Shown here piece after piece: positions 20,812 to 31,743 of a stretch of DNA of 64,000 nt. Position numbers and translations under genes: made by a program. Source of the stretch: Ceriagrion tenellum (Eukaryota; Arthropoda; Insecta; Odonata; Coenagrionidae); assembly GCA_963169105.1 (NCBI GenBank), contig OY720639.1:95988559-96052558 (forward strand). The letters run 5' to 3'. Under the pieces are notes generated by a model that saw only the letters and a list, made by a program, of their open reading frames with translations, was not told the origin of the DNA and did not search any database. How positions within the stretch are numbered: position 1 is the stretch's first letter; every line of letters starts with the position of its first letter.

Positions 20812-21510
20812 GATCCTAGTATGCGGAAGAGAGAAGCTGAACGTAAAAGTAATTCTGAGGGAGATAAATTAGAGCAAGTGGATTCCTTAACCTTTCTAGG
20901 AAGAACCACCACTTGCGACGGAAGAAGTACCACGGACATCAAGCGGAGAATAACCCAAGCTAAGAAGGATTTCATGGGAAAAAGACAAGCGCTGTGCCCC
21001 AGGAAGATAAGTCTACAAACCAGGAAATAGTATGTGAAAACATTCGTGTGGAGCTTGGCACTATATGGATCGGAAGCATGGACTACTGGAAAAGCTGACC
21101 AGAATGGACTAGAAGCCTTCGAAACCTGGCTGTAGAGGAGGATGCTGAAGATAAAATGGACGGACAAAATAAGAAGTGATGAAGTGTACAGGAGAGTAGA
21201 AGAGGAAAGGATCGTATGGAACACCATAGAGAAAAGAAGAACCGGATGGGTTGGACACACCATGAGACAGAATGAGTTTGTGAAGGACATAATTAAAGGT
21301 AAACTAGAGGGAAAAGTTCCCAGAGGAAGACCTAGGAATAAGTTGATAGACCTAATAATGAGGAAAGAACGTAGGAAGAGATACCAGGACGTAAGGGAAC
21401 TAGCATTAGCTAGACCTATCTAGCATTATTATATAGCCCTATCCAGCATTAGATATCCCTGCATGGGTGGAGGGCTATCAATTTTCGGATTGAACGACCG
21501 ATGATGATGA
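20812..21510 (+). pseudogene. LINE family 1, C-terminal third of ORF2 with two in-frame stops
   Basis: A single frame from 20821 carries the post-reverse-transcriptase region of a non-LTR retrotransposon: K-L-E-Q-V-D-S-L-T-F-L-G, then D-I-K-R-R-I, then A-L-Y-G-S-E-A-W (21057-21080), then W-V-G-H and R-G-R-P-R-N-K near the end. It is interrupted by TAG at 21028-21030 and TAG at 21133-21135, with no frameshift needed. The 3' region has a small rearrangement (repeated CTAGCATTA words, 21400-21450) and a GATGATGATGAC tail. About 200 codons remain; the polymerase core is missing. Confidence 0.85.
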
Positions 21511-21749
21511 CATATATTGCCTTGAACCGGATGGCGAAAGCTCGTTTCGGGTTGCAAATGTTTGATTCCACAAGTATCCAGGTTTTATTAAGTCTGAAAA
21601 AGTTTGTTTTGGTGAATTTTATTTTGCTACGTGTCGGAGGCGGTATGCAGATGTTTGTCGAGATACATTCGCAAATTGTCACACCGCCCTGTGGCGAGAT
21701 AAACGTCTGTGATCTCTGGAGGTTTTTAATCGCCGTAGACACAACACGG

Positions 21750-22370
21750 GCGATGTGAATGGCCCCTCCGTTCCCTCACACTCTCCCGATACATCTCACA
21801 GATCTCTTCATCCGTCAAGTTTTTTTCCCTTCATCCCCGTCGCGATCTCCCTCTCAGCCCCACCAACTCTCCCCCGGCCGCTCACTTTCTTTGACCCAAT
21901 TCTAATCCCTCCATCTTTCCCTCTCTTGTCAACCACCCTCTGCCCCGTTCGAGCGATTTTCTCTGGCTCATTTTTTTTGGCCATTTTCCCTTTCACTTGG
22001 CGACTTCATGCGCGATGGGACGTTTCAATAAATAAGTCTGCGTCATGCGGAGACTTAAACTCTGGCGAGACCCCTCCTCCCCAGATTCCACAGTTGCTCG
22101 CGGAAGATTCCGTGGGTCGTGCCAAGGGGACTCGAACGGCTTTCCCCTCTCCTCAGATCGTTTGTATAAATTATCCTCGGCCCTTCGCGGAGTCGTGCGC
22201 GGGTCTCTTGATTTTTCTTCTAGCTGCGTCTGCGTCGGGATTTCCGTTTTCTCGGCCGGCGGGGCTCGTACATTCTTACTATGTGCTCGAATTGAGGGAG
22301 TCTGAGTTAAATTTTCTTCTAATCATCAACGAGGTTCTAGCCCTATATTATTTTGAAGTATAGGACATTG
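21750..22370 (+). other. CT-rich, CpG-bearing stretch with a 202-residue open frame
   Basis: The longest open frame in the window (21755-22363 +) is Pro/Ser/Phe-rich because the DNA is CT-rich in its first half and GC-rich in its second. A second long frame overlaps it (22045-22305 +). No domain, no splice-site support; treated as low-complexity sequence, possibly a regulatory patch. Confidence 0.2.
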
Positions 22371-22482
22371 CAAGGAACATGATGTAAATGTTTATAGCGA
22401 TATTAATGACGTAAAAACTCATATATTTTCGCTGGTGGGTTCCGGCGTGACTTTGTTTAATTTTATTACTGATCATTATGAA

Positions 22483-22628
22483 TGAATAAGTAATGCTTTG
22501 TTTTTCCACATAAATTGATTATAGTACGACCATGGTTTTGACTTTACCTGAAGATGGCGTAAAGTCGAAACCATGGTCGTACCGGTTAAAGTTTATGTGC
22601 AGACACAAAGAATTACTTTTTCATTTAC
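22483..22628. mobile_element. Palindromic Penelope-like terminal pair
   Basis: Arms of about 60 bp either side of 22550-22556: the inner part GTACGACCATGGTTT/AAACCATGGTCGTAC is almost perfect, and the outer parts match more loosely (AAGTAATGCTTTG against CAAAGAATTACTT). The + strand reads CTGAAGAT (22548-22555), a short stem, then CGAAACC (22566-22572) and ATGGTCG. GACTTTAC before the core can pair with GTAAAGTC after it, so an alternative long hairpin would compete with a ribozyme fold. Confidence 0.55.
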
Positions 22629-22645
22629 AATCATATTTTTGCCTT

Positions 22646-23108
22646 ATCGCCAGTAGCAGGAACGACACGTGTGTATTTTATAAAGTTATGGGAGATTAGC
22701 CGTGGCAACCATTTGATAAATGTTGCAGATAAATTCGATAAATTTATTGGTTTCATAACTTACGGTATGGAGTTATGAGTTCCTTAAGTAGCCAAGATGA
22801 TGGATGCGCGATGAACCGCTTGGAGAATTAATAACTTGATAAAAGAGCTGTTTTAAGACCAATGACCAGTTAATTTACTCTTACTGACTAATTATTATAT
22901 GCATTACCAATTATTCATAGGCTAAACTTTCATTAATTTTATCCGACGGTAGAAGTGTCCATCGAATATTCGAAGGTGTTAACTGTTGGCAAATAAGTTA
23001 TATAACTATTAGATGTATTCCTGCTGCCCGAATATTTTTATGAGATCTATAACTTTATGGATCTCATATCTATTGGTTCCATTACTAAATTTTCTTGATA
23101 CCTGCCAT
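22646..23108 (-). mobile_element. 462-bp TIR family, copy 2 (inverted)
   Basis: Reverse-complement colinear with 11599-12060 across its whole length. Ends are ATCGCCAGTAGCAGGAACGA at the left and ATACCTGCCAT at the right. The subterminal palindrome TGAGATCTATAAC/TTTATGGATCTCA is at 23041-23066. Lies only 17 bp from the palindromic Penelope-like piece upstream. No ORF. Confidence 0.8.
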
Positions 23109-26068
23109 TAAATAACTAGTCTCGTCAGTAATTAAATATAAATTTCTGAAGCTTTAACTTGATTTACTGTTTCCCCCCGTGCGCTGAAAACGCGTTCTCA
23201 TTCTGTGTATTTGTTTGATGATTTTATGTAAAAATATTACGGTTATTGATACCTTTATTGTTAAAGTCAATAGAGAAAACGTACGGACTACTTGGCGTTA
23301 CATTTCTGACGCGGTTTGCATCATGAAATTGCCCACATTTAAATATTGCCCATATGGAGCTTATAGCTGTACTAAATCCCTTACAAAACGATTTGCAAAT
23401 GTTATTAAGATGATGATAAAAGTAGTGCTCTCGAGTATAATAAGTGAACAATATTTTTGTATGATTCGAAAGATGATATCGTTTCCTCAATGATGAAGCC
23501 AACTTCATGCAATTTTATGCTCGGTGATGTCTTGCTCAAAGTACTTTTAAGTGTTCGCGCAAGAGCTGATTAGTATTTAAGCAAGATTAATATTTTTTAT
23601 GTTGCAAATCGATTTAAATTTATCATCGTAAAAGACGCAGTGTATTGATTTGCACCGTATGGCTATGCAAATATCCCGCATCCATTGCAAATCACATCAC
23701 ATCTCAGGATTTCGCATGCCTCGCATTGCAAAATATGTATCGCGCTACTCGCTTTTATATTGCATTAAATCGCATCTTGTATGTATCAGACGTACGGGAC
23801 GATCAATATTATGTACGTTATTCCTGAAATCGTGTGTATATGTAATTTGTGGAAAAAAGTGTGAAGACATTTTCAGTTAGAGGATGCATTATTCTTTGCG
23901 TATGAGAAACATGAAATTCGTGGCATTGTCATTTTCCGGTTGAACTTTGGTCCGCACCTCAGCTGTGTTTCGCATAGAATGTTATGATGACATGGACGTG
24001 GCCATCTTTTTGTTTCCCGGGGTAGAGCATTTATAAGTATTAGCATATCCATGGTATTCCTTCTCAATACCCCAAGCTTTTTGCAATCTGGATATATTTC
24101 CCGGCGGAATAGCCTTGTGCATCGTCTGTGTGACCCCAATCCTATTCGGTCTCCCGCTTGTGCCCTTTGTGATTGAAGTAACTTCTGTCTCGGCAGCAAA
24201 AAAGAAAATGCTAAATCTCCTCTCAGCGCTGAGAGCACGACACACTTGTGCAGAGAATTGCGCGACTGTTCGGAGTAATTTTGCGTTTCCCAGTTGAAGT
24301 CAGTGATGGATTTTAGGGAGTTAATTGCAATTGAAATTTGGCTGTTAAATTACCAACGCTGTGGTCCAAAATTACGCGTAATTAATTGGTATCAATGAGT
24401 CCATGTTTTCTTTGGCAACATGCTGAGACTTGTTTGATGTACTGAATTAAACTTCTGTAGAGCCATTTTGTCTTTCAAGGCTGCGAAATAAGGGTGCACA
24501 ACTCCTGTCCATTTTTTTATGTTAGCCCATTTGTTTGACCTTTACATGCTAATTACTTATTGATTTTTGCGATGTCTAAAACACAAACTCGTGGTCATCA
24601 TACAATTATAGTTAACTTTTTGTTAACTTCGTGTTCAAAATCAAATGGAGTTATGGTGATGACATAATTATTGTACTACTAAATCGTTTACTCTTTTTTA
24701 AATTGCACTAATGCTGATTTGTTTTGTGTGTGGCTATTTTATGTTTTTTTTTTGAGGATATATCAAGACTTGATAGCAGTTATGCAGAATTCTTTCAAGT
24801 CTTCCTTAGTTTGCGTTTGAAATGTTTGTACAACTATTAATCTTGATAACAATGTATCATAAAATTCAATAGGTTCTAGGTATATCTAAATTCTGTTTAT
24901 TTTAGCCGTAATATTGTATACTTTGTACATCTCTACTCTTGTAACAGTAAAGAAATCGAATGCCGGTTTAATGTTGCAGGTGCTGTTGTCCGTACTTTAT
25001 GGCATTATGATGTGACTAGCGAATTGCGGAACATCGAAAAGCCAAAAGCGAACCCTCCTTCAAGTTTTTTGTTGCTTCAGTATTTTTCATGCACCCGAAT
25101 GGCCATGTCAGACGCCATCCAAGGCCGTGATCATCGATTGATTTTCGGTTTGGGCATTTGCGTCGGCCGCCGAATATCCTGAAGGCACTGCTGGAATTCA
25201 ACGCTCAGAGCGGCAAAAAACGGTGGATACAGGCTTTTAGATTTGGTGATTTCCAGTGTGATTATGTTAGAAAGGGTGTCAGTTGTCGGCCTGTCGTCAG
25301 AATGTGATCAAAAAATACATTTATTTCACCCCTTTTTTTATCGTTCCCTTAGATTTCATGGACTTCGTGTTGTGGGCGTCTCATATTGACACATGTATCC
25401 GTTAGTTAACATCCCCGCGAGTGACATTCTTTAGAAATGAAGCCACGGGATCCCAAATTCCCTTTGAAATTCAGTACCGATATGAAAAACCTGCCGTATT
25501 GAGTGCAAAATATTATTATGGCGTGAGTTGACATGAATGAAAATTAAACTTGGGATCTGAGAGAATAATAAACATATATTGAAACATTCGTTCGGGAAAT
25601 GCTTTAGCCAGCTAGAATCGGCGTCTTGAGTATATTTTTAAGCAGTAATTTTAAAATGTACTGTCTCATGATGATGGTACCTCTTTGGCTTAATATGCTA
25701 TCTTAAACATCTAAGCTTGGTTTTCGCTCGTGAATTTTCATATTAGCAGTCATTGGAAGTCGGTAAATGTAAACTTGTTGCAAAAAGGACAAGTGAACAG
25801 AGTGAATGTGTGAAAAGAAATAATTCTGTAAATGAGTGTATCTAAAACTTGTTTCTGCGTGACTCTATAAAATGATAACTAAGGATATTCCCGGCACACA
25901 TAACATTTTTCATACTTATGCTATTACGGTTGCGTGATTTTTTAAATTTACGTCACGAGTTTTTCGCGAAAAGTCTGTCAAAATTGGATATTGTTTCTAT
26001 TTTCAAAGAACCTCGAAACTAGTCGCGCAGTAACTTCAACAGAGTCACCCGCTAGTGATCACTTTGGT
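23109..26068. other. About 3 kb without a supported feature
   Basis: AT-rich. Between 23600 and 23780 words such as TTGCAAAT and CGCATTGCAAA recur irregularly, too loosely for a tandem repeat. Overlapping frames at 23873-24297 and an open + frame after a possible acceptor at 24980 have no recognisable product. No RNA or transposon motif seen. Confidence 0.3.
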
Positions 26069-26235
26069 GTCGGCCCCGGTGGCGGCGGGGTTAAGTCCTC
26101 GCATGCTAACTTGAGGGTGGCGGGTTCAAGTCCCGCATGCGTAGAAGATTATCTGGGTGGGTGTTTGTGCATGTACTGGATTGGGGGAAGAGGGGACGGT
26201 TCTGTCTCATCCTACCCAGGCTATAAAAACAAAAA
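26069..26235 (+). mobile_element. SINE family B, second copy
   Basis: Head GTCGGCCCCGGTGGCGGCGG, CTCGCATGCTAACTTGAGGG, B box GCGGGTTCAAGTCCCGC, then GTGGGTGTTTGTGCATG. It matches 17025-17160 in order. Immediately followed by the palindromic tRNA-like repeat at 26240. Confidence 0.7.
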
Positions 26236-26239
26236 TAAT

Positions 26240-26372
26240 CACACAATTGTATGAAATTTATAATGGAAAAATCACTGGGATCCGAACCCAGATCCCTCCA
26301 AAATCGAAGGATCTGGGATCGATTCCCAGTCCAGGTGAAAGATTTTTCCATTGTGGATTTCGCACAATTGTG
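26240..26372. repeat. Palindrome built from two opposed tRNA-like arms
   Basis: The left arm 26240-26296 (CACACAATTG...CCCAGATCC) and right arm 26308-26372 (GGATCTGGGATCGATTCCCAG...CACAATTGTG) are complementary apart from an indel. Each strand has a B-box-like arm (GGGATCGATTCCC; GGGTTCGGATCCC on the other). Architecture parallels 14317-14496: SINE-like termini arranged head to head. Confidence 0.7.
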
Positions 26373-27461
26373 AGATGACTTTTTATTCAAGTTTTCAAAG
26401 TTTCTTTCTCACCAGGATGGTGTGTATTCCATATTTATTTTACCAAAATTCCGTATCCATCCCATTTTTGTATTTTTCAACTACTTTCAAGTCTTTGTTG
26501 AGAAATTCGTGTCACAGATAGATCTCATCTTTGGTTTTCTTTCACTCTTTGTACAGTATCCTTCTGGAGCGTTTTATAACGGACTGGGTGATATTTTTTT
26601 CGAGTGCTTCCTTCGTCTCACAGATGAAATTTTTCTGCTCTGGATCCTTCATGCCAGATATACATAGGTACTTCGAGAAGAGGTATGTCTCGACCGAGGC
26701 ATTTTATCTCGCTATAAGAGCACTCCCGTGAGAGAAAATACTAAACCCCTCTATGGGACGCTCGGAGTTCAAACCGCACCGAAAAGCCGCCACGGTCGAA
26801 ATGCACCTCCAGCTGCGGTGCCCTCATTAAATAGGTACCTAATCGGGCATTTCGGGTGCCGTCGGGAGTAATTTTCCGACTCATTGGGCGTGGAAGCATG
26901 TCGAAGCGACACTTATTTTTTTTACCATCCCAGCTAGTCTTCTCTTTCCCCACCACCACCGAATCAAATCCATCCTTCAGATTTTTGTTTGGGCTTCCGA
27001 GACCAGTCCCGGCGCCATTCAATTATTCGTTTTGACAACTCTCGACGTTCGCGCAACCTCGCCATTCGTGCCCTCCCGTATCTCGGTTTTACTCCATCCT
27101 TTTCTCAAACCTTCTCCAACTTCCCTCCCCACTTACCTGACTCGGAACCTTTTTGCCAACTCCCCTACGGATCCTTATACTCAACCCTTCGCTGTCCACC
27201 TGAAACTTTTAGACCCGACCTTTTCATCTTCAGAATGGCATGTTAAATTGATGTCTGTCCGTGAAGTGGACTTTACGAAATGGTTAGCATCCATGATGCT
27301 TGTACGTTTGAGTCTACGATCCCTTGCTGTGATTTCTGAGGGAGATTTCTCTTCGTGATCTATCTTCTGTACCGAATAGGTTTACAAAATATTCATCTCT
27401 TTCACTTGATTTTTTGTATTTTACTGCATTCACAGTTTGCTTATTGTGGATATCATCATCA
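26373..27461. other. Unassigned; a CpG-bearing stretch at 26740-27080
   Basis: 26740-27080 is more CpG-rich than its surroundings and open on both strands (26741-27022 -, 27032-27358 +). No family recognised. Confidence 0.25.
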
Positions 27462-28235
27462 TTGGTTGTTCAATCCTAAGGTTGGTTGACTGCAGCCTTT
27501 ACTCTTCCTTATATAATGCTAATTCCCTTACCTGGTATCTCTTTCTATCTACTCTCTCAATTGTCACAAGATCCTCATCTCAATATCTATACTACCCAGG
27601 ACCCTGCACCATAACCTTTCAATAGTCATTCTAAGTTTCCGGTGCACAAATGTGGAACTCCTTGCCTAAAGAATTAAAGTAACTGCAGTCTGTATTTAAA
27701 CACCATGTTTATAATATGTTGTTAGGCAAATAAGTTTTCGTTTCTCCTTTCCGTGTACAAGCATGTATCGCCCAAATTTTATATGCTAGCTTGCATATTT
27801 TTTTGTTTTCATGCTAAAAAAATTGAATATTCTATCGTTGTTATATTGGAACTTTGACAAACTGTTTTCTAGTGTTTTTGTTGTGCTCAAGGGACAATTT
27901 CCCAGGGCAAAATCAATTATCTATCTATATACATTCCTCTTTATTTGGACCATGAACCTATTCCTGGGTCTTCCTGTGGGGACTTTTTCCTCTATTTCAT
28001 CTTTAATTTTGTTTAATCTATTTTATCTTAACTTCACAAACACATTGTGTCTCAGGGTGTGTCCAATCCATCTTGTTCTTTTCCATATGGCCCACTCCTC
28101 TTCTATTATTCCGTACACTTAATCATTTCTGTTTTGTCAGTCCACTTTATCTTCAGCATCCTCCTTCAGCACCATGTTCGAAGGCTTTTATTCTTTTCTG
28201 GTCAGCTTTTCCAATGGCCCCATGCTTCCTATCCG
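27462..28235 (-). pseudogene. LINE family 1, minus-strand copy split by a 360-bp insertion
   Basis: 27462-27545 matches the LINE 3' end (reverse complement of TTGGTTGTTCAATCCTAAGG, then the last codons of ORF2). Homology breaks off near 27546 and resumes at about 27905 with the reverse complement of the IDQI...GRPR region and continues to 28235 (the ALYGSE region). The two pieces are colinear with 52195-52830, so the 360 bp between was inserted. Multiple frameshifts and stops; no product. Confidence 0.8.
27546..27904 (+). mobile_element. Insertion inside a LINE, carrying a CR1/Jockey-like tail
   Basis: One frame near 27650 reads W-N-S-L-P followed by K-E-L-K, the terminal block typical of CR1/Jockey-type ORF2 proteins. 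Preceding text is not clearly coding. The boundaries are defined by where LINE family 1 homology stops and resumes; no target-site duplication was found. Confidence 0.4.
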
Positions 28236-29685
28236 TAGTTGCTATCTGGACTAATTATTCTAAATATTAGTTATGGTCCTAAAGAGATGTATCAACTAGG
28301 AGTGCATTTTGGGCTGTGATGGTGATTTTCCGCACTCACTATTGAGTCCAAAATCCATCGATAACGTGTTTTTGTGGAGTCGTTATTGCTATTCTGTGAG
28401 TTCGTGTTACATGGTTCGAATGATAACTGGTTTTCTTTCTAGATGAAAGGATGTGTGAAGCTATTTGAAGATAGAATATCAAATCCATCGCTGCTAATTT
28501 ATCGTTTTCGTTCTTCTGGCCTGAGAGCTTAGCATTCATTCCCATGGGCGGCGTAGCGTTGTGCACCAGTTGTGTACCTATTGCAGAAAGCGCCGTGACG
28601 GATATTTGGACCCCACGAAAATCCACACTGCGCTGGAAATCGAGCGGCGGATAAATTGTCGCCTCGGATGACTGATAGCGTCGCGAATTTCCGAAAAATA
28701 TGCCGCGGATGCCTCGAGTGCTCGAATGGTATTCGTGATGGAGCATTTTAACAGTGGTCTCGATGGGAGCGTGCCGCGCCTCGTCATATGCGCGCGGGAA
28801 TAGCGTGCGTATCTGTTTAGTCGTTTTCGTGGGCTTCGCCGCCTTCTGATTTTCCCCTCCGGTCACGACTCCGCAGTATTCAGCAAGGCTTTTCCCCGTC
28901 GCGGGATCACGTTTCTCTGCCCGTCGTTAAAAATCGCGGGCGCCTCAACGCGTGACTGGGAATCACTTATGCGGTTTAATCGGTGCAATCATAACTCATT
29001 TGTTTTTTTCTCGCCGATTTCTTGATTCATCCGATGAATATATTTTCTTCATCGCTTGTTTGCTTTAGAGCCTTTTTATGATGCCATTTTCGCTCCTTCA
29101 CGCGCATCGAGTCCTTCGTATGAGTCAAAGTGTGACGTTTACTCCCCGATTCAGTATCTTGGGTGTCGGGTAGCTTTTCTTCCATTGTATTGGGTTTCGG
29201 AATATGTTTAATATTGTCTCGGGAAATTACGGAAGTGGTATTTAAAAAATGACCGTGGTAAATTTTAAAAAATCTACTCGCCTTTAAGTATGTCACTTGA
29301 GAGAGCTGTTACAGAATATTTTACGGCTTCACCAGCTTTAACGTATTATAAAGGAATTATATTAAATCCGACAGTATCATCTTACGTCAGCGGTATTCGC
29401 TGTCGAAACATTTTTTTCGATACGATAGTTTTCATCTCGATTCAGTGTCATAGCCGTCGAGGAGGGTTTTTTTTCCATTTGAAGGGCCCCTTGAAGATTT
29501 CATTGCTCACTCGAAAATTATGTAAGAGATTTTCATATAATGACGCGAAGAAATCTTTAAATGAGTCGCCACAGGGCTTATATTTGTAGGAAGGAAGCTA
29601 ATAGGAAATAATCAGCAAGATGCGGCATAAATGGCTCGTTGACGTATTGAGGAGAAACTACTTGCTGGAGCGGGTTGTTGAGGGG
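28236..29685. other. Unassigned, with a CpG-rich patch at 28500-28950
   Basis: 28500-28950 is CpG-rich and open on the minus strand for 175 codons (28339-28866). The frame shows no domain, signal or membrane segment I can name. It could be a promoter-proximal island or chance. The remainder is AT-rich. Confidence 0.25.
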
Positions 29686-30011
29686 TTAATGTTCGTTATG
29701 GGGGGATCGGGTTGGTGTGTTGGCTAGAGTACTGATTGTACGGACGGCCAGGGTTGAAATCCTTGCAGAGGAGGATATTTTTCAGAGGAAACCCGATTCC
29801 AACTTGAGTGTCTTGTGGAGGGCGCTCAAGTGTAGTACTCCATCTGTCGGATGACACGTTAAACTGTGGTCCACTTGGCGCCTTTCGTTAAGAGCAGGCT
29901 AATGCAGACGCCGGGTTTCTTTCCACCCTTCCTCCCTTATCTGTCCCCTATGGTGCAAATGACCTTAGCTGTCGGTCGCACCCCCAAATATCCAATTTAA
30001 TGTTGGTTATG
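29686..30011 (+). mobile_element. SINE family A, full length with 15-bp target-site duplication
   Basis: Element 29701-29996 is flanked by TTAATGTTCGTTATG (29686-29700) and TTAATGTTGGTTATG (29997-30011), one mismatch. Head: GGTTGGTGTGTTGGCTAGAG and the B-box equivalent GGGTTGAAATCC. Body: CACTTGGCGCCTTTCGTTAA and GACGCCGGGTTTCTTTCC, ending GGTCGCACCCCCAAATATCC. One of the best-preserved copies here. Confidence 0.93.
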
Positions 30012-31537
30012 CTAGGGATAGGTAAGAGAAGGAAAGGAATCTTGGACTGTGGCAATGGATACAAAAAATATGAGGAGTTGAAAAGGGATCTGAAATGACA
30101 AAATCCATAATTTTATGAAGCAGTATTCTTAGAGAGATCGCCTCGAAATAAGGGATGTCAAAGGTGGGAATGCCCATGGACCTACCCTGCATTTGGTAGA
30201 ATACCTATTATTAAGGCGGGTACTTGTATGGCAAGAAAGCAAAAAGTGTCAAGTAATTCATCAACGTTTGCGTCGAATGAAGTCATTGGTGTTTAAACCC
30301 TCGGTTGTTGATTCACCATACGTCAGCGATTTTCGATGAAGTTCTCATGCGACGCTGATGAAATGAAGGAGAAAAAAGCATTTTGAGAACTAATTCCGCG
30401 CGGATTTCTCAAGGACTTGTTTGAAAGCTTGGTGTCTTATCAGATGGCGTGTCAAATTTTAATGACAGAAATTCTGGAAATGGGCTTCTTGGCTTCTAAA
30501 ACAGGTCACGCACTCCATTGGTAGCTGTTGAAAAATAACGTCAGTTCATTCGGAGAGGGATTTGAGGCATGGACGTGTTAAGTTCACTAATAACTACTTT
30601 CATTTTTACCAAAATAGTTTTCCATAGACGTACGTGACGACGAAAGCAGTAGTGAGATGCTTTTAGTCTTTGCCGAAGGTCATCTGTTTAATCGCACCCG
30701 AATCATTACGTTTTGTACTCTCACTTATTCAATTGCTCCTGCCCCCCGGTTAATCAATGAAAGTGTTCAGGCTTCTCGTCTTTTATTTAGTATTTAATTG
30801 TTGTTTCTTCTCGTGATTCGATCTCAGTGAGGTTCCTCGAATCCAAATGAACCTTTTGGGGTCAGTACGGGCGACTAGGAGCGAGTTGAATTATTTTTGT
30901 CAGTATTTACTGGGTGCGTGCAGGCAAACAAAACTCCAGAATCTTGCAAAACTCGGACTAGTTGTAGTCGTACATTTTTATTGCGTGCTCTAATTTTTTA
31001 CTTGAATTCACTTTTCCCCTCGGAATCTTGTTTAATTTATATCCGGTCTCGTAGGCAATTTTCACCGCTCAACTCATTTGAAATGTAGACATATGAGGGT
31101 CGTTTTAATCAGATTGATGGTCTCTGTCATGATTGGATCCACAAGCTTTGTTTCCCATGTGTCCGGGATCCGATCGGGACGAACGGATTTAATTCCTTCA
31201 AGGTTGTACCCGATTTTTGCGTTGGTGTAGCAAGAGAAAAATGAACTTAACCAAGCTTGAAATGCGAAGCGAAATCTGGTACGATCTAGAATCCTACAAT
31301 TAGGCCTGAAGGAGGATTAAATGCCGAATTGGAGCTTCTGCCAACCCTAGCTTCTTAGCCTCATGCCGTTCTAATTCTTCGATTCCCGTATTTTTTGTGT
31401 GCTTAGTAGCGTTCATATTTCTAATTGATACGCAGATGTCTGCAATTATGATTTACATCGCCTATTTCAACTAATCCTCAGTCGCCATTTACTCTGTCTA
31501 CATCTGCTTTGTGTGATGACATTATTGGACAGAGTCC
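30012..31537. other. Non-coding stretch, no feature seen
   Basis: AT-rich; short frames only. No repeat shared elsewhere in the window. Confidence 0.35.
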
Positions 31538-31743
31538 TAAAGGCCCTCAATCGGTACATTTTATTGTACAAACGAATGTATCATAGATTGTACAAGAAAA
31601 TGAATGGAATTGGAGCATATTCTATTTCCCGTTCAGTCATTCATACGATCATACAATTTGCCGCTTTACACGGTACAATTTTCCTCATAGAAGAGTTCAT
31701 ACATTCGTTTGTACAATAAAATTTACGTGTAAAGCGGCCTTAA
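31538..31743. mobile_element. 200-bp MITE with TAA duplication, PIF/Harbinger-like
   Basis: Element 31541-31740 is flanked by TAA at 31538-31540 and 31741-31743. TIRs: AGGCC...TCGGTACATTTTATTG on the left and, reverse-complemented, AGGCCGCTTTACACG on the right. It contains an internal third copy of the TIR motif (GCCGCTTTACACGGTAC). It is colinear with 54108-54310 in the opposite orientation. Three-base TWA duplications are typical of PIF/Harbinger elements; no ORF. Confidence 0.75.

Noticed and set aside
21755..22363. 202-residue open frame, the longest in the window
   Set aside because: Pro/Ser/Phe-rich from CT-rich DNA, overlaps another open frame, no domain or splice support.
24980..25185. 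Possible exon after TTGCAG with a 65-codon open frame
   Set aside because: No pyrimidine tract before the AG, no donor, frame ends in a stop, and no homology recognised.
28339..28866. 175-residue minus-strand open frame
   Set aside because: Coincides with a CpG-rich patch that lowers stop frequency; no family resemblance.
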